The notes below the pieces were generated by a model, which was not told where the DNA came from, searched no databases, and was given only the letters and a program-made list of their open reading frames with translations. A stretch of 64,000 bases of DNA. It comes from Methylocella tundrae (lineage in GTDB: Bacteria; Pseudomonadota; Alphaproteobacteria; Rhizobiales; Beijerinckiaceae). The stretch is taken from positions 239,953 to 303,952 of the forward strand of contig NZ_CP139088.1 in assembly GCF_038024855.1 (NCBI RefSeq). The letters run 5' to 3'. A program made the translations under genes and the position numbers. How positions within the stretch are numbered: position 1 is the first letter of the stretch; each line of letters opens with the position of its first letter. Below, one piece after another: positions 9,052 to 17,821 of the stretch.

Positions 9052-10176
9052 ATGGAAACACGAGCCCGCTACATATTGGTCGGACTATTCGCGCTTGCCG
9101 CCATCGCGGCCGGCTTCGGCTTCGTCTATTGGTTGAACAACAATGGAGGGCTCGCCAAAAGAGTCGTTTACAGGATCCGCTTCGAGGGCCCGACGTCCGG
9201 CCTGCAGACCGGCTCCGCCGTTCAGTTCAATGGCATTCGCGTCGGCGAAGTGACCGGTCTGCAGCTCGACTCTAGCGATCCCCGCCGCGTCACGGCGACG
9301 ATCGCCGTGGCGAGCGGGACGCCTATGCGCGCCGACACCAAGGTCAGCGTCGAGTCGCGGGGTTTGATGGGAAGCCCGGCGATCGCCCTCAGCGGCGGCG
9401 CGTCGACGTCTCCATTGCTGACCGCCTCCGATGCTGAGCCGCCCGTTCTCGTCGCTGACCGCAGCGCGACCCAGGATCTGACGCAGGCCGCGCGTGAGGC
9501 GCTTCAGCGCCTGGACAAGATTCTCGGGGATAATTCCGACTCTATGAAGAGCACAATGGATAATCTGAAGACCTTTTCGGAGGCCCTCGGCCGTAACTCG
9601 AATCGCATCGATGCGATCATGGCGGGCCTCGAACGCATGACCGCTGGCGCAGCGACGGAAAAAGCGAAGCCGGTCTATGATTTGACGGCTCCGAGCGCGT
9701 TTCCAAGTTCAATCCACGCCCCCCGCGCCCAGTTCGTCGTCACTGAGCCGACCGCCGTCAATGCTCTCCAGACGCAGCGCATGCTCGGCCGCGCGAGCGA
9801 TGGCGAAATCTCCATACTCGGCGACGCGCAATGGAGCGACACGCTGCCCAAGCTCATCCAGGAGAAGGTCATCCAGAGTTTCGAGAATGCCGGCTTTTCG
9901 GCCGCCGTCGCGGCCTCGGTCGAGGGGGTGAGCCACAATTATCAGCTCGTGCTCGACCTGAGGAATTTCGCAATCATAAACACCCCCGATCCGACGGCGG
10001 ATGTCGCATTTTCCGCGAAGATCGTGGCGGACAATGGCCATATCGTCAGCGCGCAGGTGTTTCATGCGACTGCGCCGGCGACCGGAACGCAGACGCCCGA
10101 GATCGCCGCGGCGCTCAATCAGGCTTTCGGCAAAGCCGTCACAGATCTCGTGGCCTGGACGTCGAAATCCGTGTGA
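9052..10176 (+). CDS. MCE (MlaD-like) protein fused to an ABC-type auxiliary lipoprotein-like domain
   Basis: The 374-aa protein starts with a membrane anchor (residues ~8-28) and an MCE/MlaD domain (YRIRFEGPTSGLQTGSAV, FNGIRVGEVTGLQL, SVESRGLMGSPAIAL). A helical linker with TQDLTQAAREALQRLDKIL follows, then a C-terminal ~190 residues resembling the PqiC/ABC_trans_aux fold (VYDLTAPSAF, LGRASDGEISILGDAQWSDTLPKLIQEKVIQSFENAG). MCE hexamers carry lipids across the periplasm; PqiC-type proteins normally sit separately at the outer membrane. The fusion suggests one chain bridging both roles, but the C-terminal domain lacks its own lipobox. GAGG precedes the ATG at 9052. Confidence 0.85.
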   Translation: METRARYILVGLFALAAIAAGFGFVYWLNNNGGLAKRVVYRIRFEGPTSGLQTGSAVQFNGIRVGEVTGLQLDSSDPRRVTATIAVASGTPMRADTKVSVESRGLMGSPAIALSGGASTSPLLTASDAEPPVLVADRSATQDLTQAAREALQRLDKILGDNSDSMKSTMDNLKTFSEALGRNSNRIDAIMAGLERMTAGAATEKAKPVYDLTAPSAFPSSIHAPRAQFVVTEPTAVNALQTQRMLGRASDGEISILGDAQWSDTLPKLIQEKVIQSFENAGFSAAVAASVEGVSHNYQLVLDLRNFAIINTPDPTADVAFSAKIVADNGHIVSAQVFHATAPATGTQTPEIAAALNQAFGKAVTDLVAWTSKSV

Positions 10177-10199
10177 TCTACTCGCCGGCGGCGGGCCTT

Positions 10200-10220
10200 G
10201 CGGAAGCCAGACGCTTCCGC
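10200..10220 (+). terminator. Hairpin after the mla operon
   Basis: GCGGAAGC and GCTTCCGC form a perfect 8-bp stem with a 5-base loop, 24 bp after the MCE stop. There is no U-run after it, so it is only a weak candidate terminator or 3'-end protecting structure. Confidence 0.35.
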
Positions 10221-10545
10221 ATCGGATGAGTCATGCTTTGGGCTCGTGAGCACAGAGCGCCTCGAGACGGTCGAGCAAGGGTCGCTGGCTGGTGAGGATC
10301 TTCTCCCGCGCGGCCGGCAATGAGTCATCCGCTTCGTCTCCGATAGCCGCGTCCCCTTCGCCGAGACCCGAGACTTCGTCGGGATCCAAGGCTCCGTCGA
10401 GGTCAACGGCGGCCAGGCCGGGTCCAGCGAGCCGGCGTCCTGCAACCGCTCGATGCCGGAAAGTTCGCGAAGCCCGGCCAATGCGGAAACGCCTCGAAAT
10501 TTGCGTCGTGAGATGGGCGAAGGAGGCGCCGGTTGCGACGCAGTT

Positions 10546-11052
10546 TCACGACCGCTCGCAGCTGGGCCATCGCGCTGGATCGTCAAGCGTCCTGTCGATG
10601 GCGGTTGCGGCCTCATCGGGCCGATCGTCGGCTTCGTCGTCACGCGCGCCGAACCCGCCCGGCAACTCCCCCGCGAGCGGCTTGTCCTTGCTGAGGAGGC
10701 CGGCGTCCTCGAGCATCTCGATACGGGCAGGTCGCGCAGCGTGTCGAATCCGAAGCGCGTCAGAAATGTTTTTGTGGTGACGAACGCATAGGGGGCGCCG
10801 GGCGTCGGGCTGCGCGGGCCGGCGGCGATAAGGCCCATGGCGCGGTGGGCGCCGATCATGTCGCGGCTGCCCTCCTTGCCAAAGAACTGGCTCAGCTCGC
10901 CGCGGGTGATCGGCTGGAAATACGCGATGCCCATCAGCGCCAAAGATTCCGTGGGCCTCTACATGGACCCGCCTGCCCATGCGGTCGTCGTCTCGATCGA
11001 TGAGAAAAGGCAGATCCAGGCTCATGACCGCACTCAACCGGGCGTATTCCAT
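10546..11052 (-). pseudogene. scpB: Remnant of segregation and condensation protein ScpB
   Basis: Minus-strand frames give ScpB pieces in order: [19 protein letters not shown] then [18 protein letters not shown] and [20 protein letters not shown] (winged-helix part), continuing after a frame change as IEMLEDAGLLSKDKPLAGELPGG. At least two frameshifts separate the pieces, and the N-terminal domain is missing or unrecognisable. ScpB partners ScpA and SMC in chromosome segregation. This copy cannot be functional and is probably the relic of a plasmid-borne paralog. Confidence 0.75.
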
Positions 11053-11101
11053 AAGAGATCTTATGCGAATAGAAATATTCTGTGTGAAAACAAATAAGTA
11101 T

Positions 11102-11115
11102 GGAACATATGTTCC
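11102..11115. promoter_or_regulatory. 14-bp perfect palindrome, candidate operator
   Basis: GGAACATATGTTCC is a perfect dyad about 50 bp upstream of the scpB remnant in AT-rich sequence. It resembles GAAC-N4-GTTC SOS boxes of some bacteria, but the usual alphaproteobacterial LexA site is the direct repeat GTTC-N7-GTTC, so the cognate regulator is unclear. Confidence 0.4.
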
Positions 11116-11271
11116 GTAACCTCTACCAGATTGCCGCGCTATACCCTATTAATTTCTGCTTCTTCCCACGGTGCCAGAGCGCGCCTTAACGCCTGTGACG
11201 GCTATGCTCGCTGATCGTCAACCAGGAACAAACCGTCGGGCTTTTTTTGATGGAAAACGAGATTTTTGGCA

Positions 11272-11646
11272 CTATTCGGGCATTGTGTTCCCGCGTAGCC
11301 AGTCGGCCAATCGTCCAAACTCGAATGCGCCGGTCTCATAGAGGCCGCTGATGAAAGCATAGGTCGCGTCGGCCTCTGCCGTGACGTGCGCGCCGTTGAT
11401 GGCGAGAAAAGTGTAGGTGACGGCAAAGGCTGTGCGCTTGTTGCCGTCGATGAACGGATGATTCTGCGCCAGGCTTTCCCAAAGCGCTGCGGCTTCCTCG
11501 ATCAGATCGGCGTAATAGCCCGTCTGGGGACGGTACAGGGCCGCTTCCAGCAGGCCGCGATCGCGTACGCCGGCCGAGCCGCCGTAGCGGTCAATCTGGT
11601 CGGCGTGAATAGCAAGGACTTCGACAACGGTCAGATAGTCCGTCAC
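11272..11646 (-). CDS. doc: Doc-family toxin (Fic fold, death-on-curing)
   Basis: The 124-aa protein contains the Fic/Doc core NHPFIDGNKRTAFAVTYTFL, with the catalytic His-Pro-Phe and the GNKR phosphate-binding part. The Doc-type form phosphorylates EF-Tu. Length is typical of Doc. It starts with a GTG whose last bases overlap the TGA of the upstream antitoxin (GTGA), so translation is coupled. The pair would stabilise the replicon by post-segregational killing. No frame damage seen. Confidence 0.9.
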   Translation of the reverse strand: MTDYLTVVEVLAIHADQIDRYGGSAGVRDRGLLEAALYRPQTGYYADLIEEAAALWESLAQNHPFIDGNKRTAFAVTYTFLAINGAHVTAEADATYAFISGLYETGAFEFGRLADWLRGNTMPE

Positions 11647-11873
11647 TCAGCCAGCTTCTTGTAGAGCGTCCCGAAATTCTCATGGCTGGCGTGATAAGCA
11701 GCCATGACCTTTGCGCGGGGCTTACCCTGCTTCCGCTTTTCGATCAGATCAGCCAGCGCTTCATCGACCAGCGCCTGTAGCTGCCGCCCCTCGCTCTGGG
11801 CGAGATTGCGGACAGTGGACAGAATCTCCGAATTCACCTGGGTCGCGAATTTCTCGCGGGCTTGGGATGCCAT
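11643..11873 (-). CDS. Antitoxin of the Doc toxin
   Basis: The 76-aa protein begins MASQAREKFATQV and has QVNSEILSTVRNLAQSEGRQLQALVDEALADLIEKRK, a ribbon-helix-helix type DNA-binding segment, followed by a basic tail (KPRAKVMAAYHASHENF) likely to wrap the toxin. GGAGGT lies five bases before the ATG at 11871-11873, which decides the start over an upstream in-frame ATG. It precedes and overlaps doc. Not a classic Phd; this RHH type accompanies many Doc toxins. Confidence 0.8.
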   Translation of the reverse strand: MASQAREKFATQVNSEILSTVRNLAQSEGRQLQALVDEALADLIEKRKQGKPRAKVMAAYHASHENFGTLYKKLAE

Positions 11874-11914
11874 GGCATACCTCCATTTTCCAACTTTCAG
11901 CCTATCATGATATG

Positions 11915-12283
11915 TCATGAAACATCAAGAAGCTGTAGTGGGCCGTTCGAATCCTCCGTATGTGTCGCCACGGCCCAAAAGATCAGTGCGACCATCTTTT
12001 CGTCGGTCAATCCGTCCGGTCCGGTTGACGCCCCGATCAAACGGTAGGCTCCGCAGCGCCTCGGCGCGCCGCGCCGGCGTTTCAGGCCCGCCCTGACGAA
12101 CGCCTCAGCTTCCTCTTGCGAGCCAAAGTCGTAACCAAGCGTCCGCCCGGATCGGCGGATGCGCCCGAATGTGACGCGCGCATACCACCGCCCGAACAGG
12201 TCGCGGCCCATCCGGACGCGCCAGAACCGATGCCGGTTCAGGCGGGGTGCACAGGCTTCGAGCAGGATCGCCAGTTCCTCCAT
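11915..12283 (-). CDS. Small WGR-domain-like protein
   Basis: The 122-aa protein contains NRHRFWRVRMGRDLFGRWYARVTFGRI followed by SGRTLGYDFGSQEEAEAFVRAGLKRR, which matches the WGR fold (Trp-Gly-Arg motif region here FGRWYARVTFGRIG-like). WGR domains bind nucleic-acid ends in PARPs and occur as small orphan proteins on alphaproteobacterial plasmids. The role here is unknown. GGAGAGACGAGA precedes the ATG. A decayed paralog lies at 48715-49130 in the same local arrangement. Confidence 0.7.
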   Translation of the reverse strand: MEELAILLEACAPRLNRHRFWRVRMGRDLFGRWYARVTFGRIRRSGRTLGYDFGSQEEAEAFVRAGLKRRRGAPRRCGAYRLIGASTGPDGLTDEKMVALIFWAVATHTEDSNGPLQLLDVS

Positions 12284-12499
12284 TCTCGTCTCTCCAGCCC
12301 GGCGGCGATGACCGTCAGCCGCCCGAGAGAATCATAACCGCAGGAAAAGATCAAAAAGGGAACAGCAGCTGTCCGGCGCGGGCCTACTGTCGCGCTGACA
12401 CGACGTCAGCCGGACGCTTCAAAAACTGTTTCGCCGGCGATTTCGTGTTCGCGCCGCGCACCCTCAACCAGGAAAGGAGAAACGAAAGAGAGGATTGAG

Positions 12500-12673
12500 A
12501 TGGCTACCGCTGGCGCCGGCTGCGCCGACAAGGGTTCGTCGCAGGCTCCCGCGCGTTCCGCGCGCCTTGGCGGCGCGGCCACCTCGCGGTCCGCCGCGAG
12601 AGTAAGCGCAGAGACAAAAGGAAAGCTCGGTCAGCCCGCTCTCGCGCGACAGACAAGGGAGATCCCGGCATGA
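12500..12673 (+). CDS. Short leader-like ORF upstream of the DUF3991 gene
   Basis: A 57-codon frame (MATAGAGCADKGSSQAP..., Ala/Ser/Arg-rich) starts at an ATG behind GAGAGGATTGAG and ends TGA, overlapping the ATG of the next gene (ATGA at 12670-12673). The stop/start overlap suggests translational coupling. The same leader region recurs at about 49150-49263, supporting a conserved unit. It has no recognisable domain; it could be a real small protein or only a translated leader. Confidence 0.45.
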   Translation: MATAGAGCADKGSSQAPARSARLGGAATSRSAARVSAETKGKLGQPALARQTREIPA

Positions 12674-13225
12674 CCCGTTCCGATCCCGAAATCGAAACCC
12701 TGCGCGAAAAGGTTCCATTGTGCGGTCATTTTGGAGCGCACGCCGCCGCCCTGGCGCCTCGACCGTCAGGAGAGCACAAAAACCTGCCTGAAGTACCGAC
12801 GCGGCAAGGGTGAAATCCTGATCGTCAGCCATGGCGGACGCGGCTGGTGGGATCCGACGAGCGACGCGCGAGGCGACGTTTTCGACCTCGTGCAGCGTTT
12901 CGATCCGTCGCTCAACTTCGGCCACGTCCGCGAGATCCTGCGCGCATTCGCCGGGCTGAGCCCGTCCTTCCCTTTGGCCGAGCGGCGGCGCGAGAAATCC
13001 GCGACATCCGTGACTGTCGCCGAGCGATATGCGCGGCGACCTCGCCTGCGACGACGATCGGCGGTCTGGCGCTATCTCGCGATCGAGCGGCGCCTGCTGC
13101 AGGCGGTCCTCGATGCCGCCGCCAGAGCCGACGTCCTGCGTGAGGGACCCCATGGAAGCGCCTGGTTCGCGCATAGGGGCGGCGACAGCGTCGTCACTCA
13201 CGTCGACGTTCGCGGCCCGACCTAC
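12670..13225 (+). pseudogene. DUF3991/toprim-type plasmid protein, frameshifted and truncated by IS6
   Basis: The gene begins MTRSDPEIETLREKV and continues, after one extra base near 12715, as HCAVILERTPPPWRLDRQEST, KYRRGKGEILIVSHGGRGWWDP, DVFDLVQRFDPSLNFGHVREILR and REGPHGSAWFAHRGGDS. This is the DUF3991 N-terminal half (zinc-finger-like, primase-associated) of plasmid proteins that usually end in a toprim domain. The IS6 element at 13226 removes everything after THVDVRGPTY. Both lesions make it inactive. It belongs to a plasmid replication/transfer backbone. Confidence 0.75.
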
Positions 13226-14060
13226 GGCTCCGGTGCAAACTTTCGGAATCAACGCAACGAATTGATGGGGAGCCTGAGTCGGCTCATGCAGCGAGAACTG
13301 CATTCCAGATTTCGGGCGCGGTTTTGCCTTTGACGAGAAGCTTGGCGAGTTTGAATTGACCTTTTCTGATCCTATGCATCAGTTCGATGCCGGCTATGGT
13401 GATTGAGGCGCTCCGAAAGCGCTTCAATCCAAGCATTGGACCCAATCGAAGTTTGATCGATCGATGGTCCTGCTCGATCAGATTGTTGAGATATTTCGAG
13501 GACCTGATTTTGGTTCGCTTGCCGCGATGATGTTCGCCAAGGATTTCCCGGGCCGCCCGATGCGAAGCCTGATAGCCATCAAGCGTGATGGCGCGCGGCA
13601 GGCGCCCCTGGCTCTTGAACGCCCGACGGAAAAACGCCTTGGCGGCTGCGACATCCCGCTTGGCGCGGAGGAGGAAATCCACCGTCTTTCCTTGCTTGTC
13701 GACAGCGCGATAGAGGTAGGTCCAGCGGCCTTTGATCTTCACATAGCTCTCGTCGACGCGCCACGAGGCGCCGGCCCGGCAGGCGAAGCGGTTCCAGCGC
13801 TTTTCGAATTCCGGAACATCGCGCTGGATCCAGCGCATGATCGTCGTATGCGCCAGGGACATTCCCCGCTCAGCCATCATTTCCACGAGATCTCGAAAGC
13901 TAAGCTTGAACCGAAGATACCACCGGACGCAGAGGATGATGATCTCCCGGTCAAAATGGCGGCCCTTGAAAAGATCATCCATGCTCAGCATAGGGGTTCG
14001 CTTGCTCCAAAGGCCGGTTTGCGGCGAATATGCCCCGTTTCAGCGGTTTGCACCAGAGCC
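13226..14060. mobile_element. IS6-family insertion sequence, copy A
   Basis: An 835-bp element bounded by GGCTCCGGTGCAAAC at the left and the reverse complement of GGCTCTGGTGCAAAC at the right, the IS26/IS6100-like terminal repeat. It carries one transposase on the minus strand. The flanking 8-mers (CGACCTAC and TCAGCGGA) do not match, so no target duplication survives, as expected after cointegrate resolution or rearrangement. From 13226 to about 14010 it matches copy B (37302 onward). Confidence 0.9.
13284..13991 (-). CDS. IS6-family transposase (copy A)
   Basis: The 235-aa DDE transposase has the N-terminal helix-turn-helix region (GRHFDREIIILCVRWYLRF, LSFRDLVEMMAERGM), first Asp in WRVDESYVKIKGRW, second Asp in ITLDGYQASHRAA, and Glu in NNLIEQDHRSIK. 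Length and motif spacing are normal for IS6/IS26 enzymes. It is predicted intact. The same 235-aa protein is encoded at 37360-38067, and a related truncated copy lies at 57625-58069. Confidence 0.93.
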   Translation of the reverse strand: MLSMDDLFKGRHFDREIIILCVRWYLRFKLSFRDLVEMMAERGMSLAHTTIMRWIQRDVPEFEKRWNRFACRAGASWRVDESYVKIKGRWTYLYRAVDKQGKTVDFLLRAKRDVAAAKAFFRRAFKSQGRLPRAITLDGYQASHRAAREILGEHHRGKRTKIRSSKYLNNLIEQDHRSIKLRLGPMLGLKRFRSASITIAGIELMHRIRKGQFKLAKLLVKGKTAPEIWNAVLAA

Positions 14061-14181
14061 TCAGCGGAATGGTTGCTCGTCGCAGTCGCCTACAACTGCC
14101 GCAGGCTCAACCGTCTGCGCCATGCCTGAACAACCCGTAGCTGGCATAGCGCAACGCCAACGCTACGAATCCGACAGCCTG

Positions 14182-15156
14182 CTAAAGATCAAGTACAAGA
14201 AGATCTGTCTTCGATCGTGAACAACATGGCGTAAACTTGTCATTACGCACATGTTCCTGATCGGTCATGAAGCTGTCCCGGTGGTAGGGCACGCCGCTGA
14301 GTACGCGAGTGAGACAGGTCCCACAGATGCCCTGCTCGCATGACATTGGCACCTCAACGCCGTTTTCCGCCAAAACTTCGATGACCGAGCGGTCGGCGGG
14401 GACGGTGAATCGAGCTCCCGAGCTCGCAAGCTCAATTTCGAACGGGCGATTTTGCCCGGGCTGCGCTTCGGCGACGGCGGCGGCGGCGGCGAAATATTCC
14501 CTGTGGAGCCGTAGGGGATCCCAGCCGGCCGACGCCGCCGCTCCCATAACGGCGTTGATGAAGCCGCTCGGTCCGCAAACATAAAGATGATCACGCTCCC
14601 CCTTTTGTTTCACGGCGTCGGCCATATCGATCAGCGTCGCGGGAGCCTCGTCGAAGTGAAAGTGAACGCGATCGGCGAAGGCCGACGATTGGATGCGGTC
14701 GAAAAAAGCGGTGCGGCGCAGGCTGCGGGCGCAGTAGTGCATCTCGAACGGCGTATGGACAACGGCGAGGCGCTCGGCCATGCACAGGATAGGCGTGATG
14801 CCGATGCCGCCGGCCATGAGGACGACGCGCTCCGCCGCGGGATCGAGAGCGAAGAGATTGCGCGGCGCGCCGACTCTCAACTCTGCGCCAACTTGCACGG
14901 CGTCCGTCAGGGTCGAACTGCCGCCGCGCGAGGCGGGCTCGCGCAATACCGCAATCAGGTAGCGGTTCGGTTCACGCGCGTCGTTGCAGAGGGAATATTG
15001 CCGAACAAGGCCAGGCTTCACCTCCACGTCGATATGGGCGCCGGCGCTGAAATGCTCCAGCGGCGCGCCGTTCGGATCCGCCAGTTCGAAGCTGGTGACG
15101 TCCTCGGCCTCGGCCGTTTTCGAGACAACCTTCAATGTCCTCCAGGATTCCGGCAT
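14182..15156 (-). CDS. VanB-type oxidoreductase (FMN/NAD, 2Fe-2S)
   Basis: The 324-aa protein is a class IA phthalate-dioxygenase-type reductase. It has the FMN/NAD oxidoreductase half (HIDVEVKPGLVRQYSLCND, VLMAGGIGITPILCMAERL, LYVCGPSGFINAVM) and a C-terminal plant-type ferredoxin with SCEQGICGTCLTRVL and a later Cys in TPCCSRS. It passes electrons from NADH to a Rieske oxygenase. The start at 15156 follows AGGAAAGGAAC. It lies 4.5 kb from the Rieske gene at 19690 on the opposite strand, its likely partner as in vanillate demethylase; it might also feed the P450, for which no ferredoxin is in view. Confidence 0.88.
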   Translation of the reverse strand: MPESWRTLKVVSKTAEAEDVTSFELADPNGAPLEHFSAGAHIDVEVKPGLVRQYSLCNDAREPNRYLIAVLREPASRGGSSTLTDAVQVGAELRVGAPRNLFALDPAAERVVLMAGGIGITPILCMAERLAVVHTPFEMHYCARSLRRTAFFDRIQSSAFADRVHFHFDEAPATLIDMADAVKQKGERDHLYVCGPSGFINAVMGAAASAGWDPLRLHREYFAAAAAVAEAQPGQNRPFEIELASSGARFTVPADRSVIEVLAENGVEVPMSCEQGICGTCLTRVLSGVPYHRDSFMTDQEHVRNDKFTPCCSRSKTDLLVLDL

Positions 15157-15389
15157 TTGTTCCTTTCCTCGATAATTGCGGCCGCGCGGGCCGCGGGCCT
15201 GATCGTCAGGGGTTTCGGCCGGCCGCGAGTCGCATAAGGAACCGCCCGGCGTTTTGCGCAGGCGGCGACTTGTCATCGGCCGGAGGGCGGCAGGTTGCTG
15301 ACTCAGCAGCGCAACGCTGTCCTCATCGCAAGCGCAAAGAAAACCCATCGGCGGATTGAGCTCTGTCCGACCCCGGCGTCATCCGCCGC

Positions 15390-16379
15390 CTAGATCTTGA
15401 AGCTCTCGACGCTGGCGGGATGGAAGAGATCTTCGATCGACGCCCGTTTCGGTGAAAGCCCTTGCCGATGGTGATAGTCCAGGAACTTCTCGAGCGTCTG
15501 ACGATTTGCCGCTACGCCATAGGGCCAGAAATCCTGCCCGAAAATTTCCTGGGCGCGCTTGATGTATTCTTCCAGGAAGGGCAAGGTCACCTTGGGCGCC
15601 GCGGTGTCATTGAGGCGGGCCGTCGCGTTATCTTTCGCGATCCCGAACGCTTTCACCAAAGAGGACGCCAGCCACGGATGCCGCTCGACGAGCGCTTTTC
15701 GTACGCCGAGGACGTGCATGATGGGAAAGGCGTTGGTCAGCTTGAAATAGTCCTGCCCGCCCTGCAGCGGATCCTGAAACAGCCAGGCGATGTCCGGATT
15801 TCCTTGCGAATAAACGGAAGGCCGCCGCGGCGCGATCATCGCGTCGATCGAACCTTCGACGAGCAACTCGCTAAGTGATTTGTCCGCGGGGGCGTCCGTC
15901 ATCCTGACGTCGGACGGCATTTGAAAGGCGAGCTTCTCCGCCCGGCCCGGCTGCTCGATTCCGCCTCTGACCCATTCGATCTCCGACCAGTGGACGCCGA
16001 ACTGCTCTTCGAGCAGGCCCCGGATCCACACGCAGGCCGTGAGCTGATATTCCGGGCAGCCGACCCGGCGTCCCTTGAGATCCTCCGCCGTCTTGATGCC
16101 GCTGCTTTTCCTGATGTAGATTCCATTATGTCGGAAAGCGCGCGACAGAAAGATCGGCAATGCGACATAAGACGCTGCGCCGGAGGCAAGCTGCAGGACA
16201 TAACTGCTGAGCGACAATTCGCAGACGTCGAACTCCTGAAGCTTGAACGATCGATAGAAGATCTCCTCCGGCTCAAGCGCGAGATAGGTTGGCGCCGCTC
16301 CATCGATGGGCACGCGGCCGGACAACAGATCCCTCGTTCTGTCGTAATCTCCGATAGCGACAGAGATCGAAAGTTGCAC
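15390..16379 (-). CDS. 4,5-dihydroxyphthalate decarboxylase-like protein
   Basis: The 329-aa protein resembles Pht5/4,5-dihydroxyphthalate decarboxylase, a family built on a periplasmic-binding-protein-like fold: LSISVAIGDYDRTRDLLSGRV, FDVCELSLSSYVLQL, DLKGRRVGCPEYQLTACVWIRG, PWLASSLVKAF. In phthalate degraders this step gives protocatechuate, the substrate of the pca operon here. The start is the GTG at 16377-16379 because AGGAGG lies six bases upstream; the ATG five codons earlier sits directly before that AGGAGG. The absence of a signal peptide fits a cytoplasmic enzyme. The actual substrate could differ (related proteins act on several hydroxybenzoates). Confidence 0.72.
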   Translation of the reverse strand: MQLSISVAIGDYDRTRDLLSGRVPIDGAAPTYLALEPEEIFYRSFKLQEFDVCELSLSSYVLQLASGAASYVALPIFLSRAFRHNGIYIRKSSGIKTAEDLKGRRVGCPEYQLTACVWIRGLLEEQFGVHWSEIEWVRGGIEQPGRAEKLAFQMPSDVRMTDAPADKSLSELLVEGSIDAMIAPRRPSVYSQGNPDIAWLFQDPLQGGQDYFKLTNAFPIMHVLGVRKALVERHPWLASSLVKAFGIAKDNATARLNDTAAPKVTLPFLEEYIKRAQEIFGQDFWPYGVAANRQTLEKFLDYHHRQGLSPKRASIEDLFHPASVESFKI

Positions 16380-16447
16380 AATAAACCTCCTCATAGTCCT
16401 GGATGCTGACGTGGCCGAGTTCTCGCACCGCGCCCGGCGTTTCGCGT

Positions 16448-17821
16448 TTATTCCGCCAAGGCGCTATGGCGCCGCCGCTCGGCGAGCGAGCCGGAGTCTG
16501 CGCCGCGCGTATAGCGCCGGAGCGTTACGATGAACAAAGCGGCGATCAAGCAGGGAACCGCAGCGGCGAAGAAGATCGTCGCGATTGTAGCCTGCCGGGA
16601 AACCAGTCCGCCAAGCAGAAGCGGTCCCACGATCTGACCAAGCCGTCCCATTCCCATGCCCCAGCCGATCCCCGTTGAGCGCATATTGACCGGATAGAGC
16701 GACGCCGCGAGCGCCAGCAGGCCGGAAGAGGCGCCGCCGACGAAAAAGCCGGCGAGCGCCGCTGTCAGGCCGAGCAATGGCTCGCTGGCCGTGGAGCTTC
16801 CGAACGCGGCCAAGGCTATGGCGCCGGCGACGAAAGCCGGCGCCAATACCTTGAAGGCCCCAAACCGATCCAGCAGATAGCCAGACAGCGTGGTGCCGAC
16901 GACGCTGCCAAGATTGTTGGCGGCAATGATCAGCGCGCCCATCGACAACGGAATGCCGGCGCTTTTGAGCAGAGAGGGAGTCCAGGCCGTGACCGTCACT
17001 AGGATCATGAAACCCATGAAGAAGGGGACGCCGAGGAGCAGGGTGCGCGGCGCGCGTCCCTCCGTGAAAAGCCCGCGCACAGGCGGGGCCGTCTCGGGCG
17101 GATTTTCCGGGAAGGCGATCGAGGCGCTTTCCGGAATCGGCGTCGGCGATATTCGGTTAAGAACAGCGACGACCGCGGCTTTGTCGGTGCCGCGAGAGGC
17201 CATGAAGTGCAGCGACTCCGGTAGCCAGATCGCGAGCAATCCTGCAATCAAAAGCGGCGTGACGCCGCCGGCCACGAAGACCGTCTGCCACCCGTAATGG
17301 CTTATCAGGTAGGAGCTGGCGAAGCCGCCGACGAAGCCGCCGAATGGGAACGCTGCGAAAAGCGCAGTGATCGTCAGGGACCGGAGCCTCTTTGGAGAGA
17401 ATTCGGCGCTGAGTGCGAGAAAGCTCGGCGTCGCGCCCCCGAGTCCGAGACCGGCGAGGAAGCGCAGCGCGAGCAGGCCCTGGAATGACCTGACGCCAAT
17501 CGTCGCCAGCGTAAAGCTGGCGAATAAAATGCAGGCCGCCACGAGAAGTCGCTTGCGGCCGAAGCGATCCGCCAGCGGGCCAAACGCGAAGGCGCCAACG
17601 CTGGCGCCTAACAGCCCGGCGGAAAAGATCAGTGAAAACGACGAAATCGGGATTTCTATCGCCGACGCAACCAGCGGCGCGACGTAACCGATCGCTTGCG
17701 TGTCGAAGCCGTCAAGCGCAGCGACCAGCGCGCATAGAACAAAGACCCTTAATTGAAAAATCCCGACAGGACTTTGATCGATAATTCCGGAAGGATTAAT
17801 CACGGCGTCAGCCAAATGCAT
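16448..17821 (-). CDS. MFS aromatic-acid:H+ symporter (AAHS family)
   Basis: The 457-aa, twelve-helix transporter has the AAHS signature in helix 1 (CALVAALDGFDTQAIGYVAP), the MFS loop 2-3 motif GPLADRFGRKRLL, and AGLGLGGATPSFLAL. Relatives import 4-hydroxybenzoate, protocatechuate, vanillate and similar acids with protons. The start chosen is the ATG after AAAGGGAGC. It ends about 70 bp before the decarboxylase-like gene on the same strand, so the two may be co-transcribed, and it is divergent from the LysR gene at 18150, a common regulator-target layout. Confidence 0.88.
   Translation of the reverse strand: MHLADAVINPSGIIDQSPVGIFQLRVFVLCALVAALDGFDTQAIGYVAPLVASAIEIPISSFSLIFSAGLLGASVGAFAFGPLADRFGRKRLLVAACILFASFTLATIGVRSFQGLLALRFLAGLGLGGATPSFLALSAEFSPKRLRSLTITALFAAFPFGGFVGGFASSYLISHYGWQTVFVAGGVTPLLIAGLLAIWLPESLHFMASRGTDKAAVVAVLNRISPTPIPESASIAFPENPPETAPPVRGLFTEGRAPRTLLLGVPFFMGFMILVTVTAWTPSLLKSAGIPLSMGALIIAANNLGSVVGTTLSGYLLDRFGAFKVLAPAFVAGAIALAAFGSSTASEPLLGLTAALAGFFVGGASSGLLALAASLYPVNMRSTGIGWGMGMGRLGQIVGPLLLGGLVSRQATIATIFFAAAVPCLIAALFIVTLRRYTRGADSGSLAERRRHSALAE

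Noticed and set aside
10200..10220. Intrinsic terminator after the mla operon
   Set aside because: Strong stem but no following T-run; listed only as a weak candidate.
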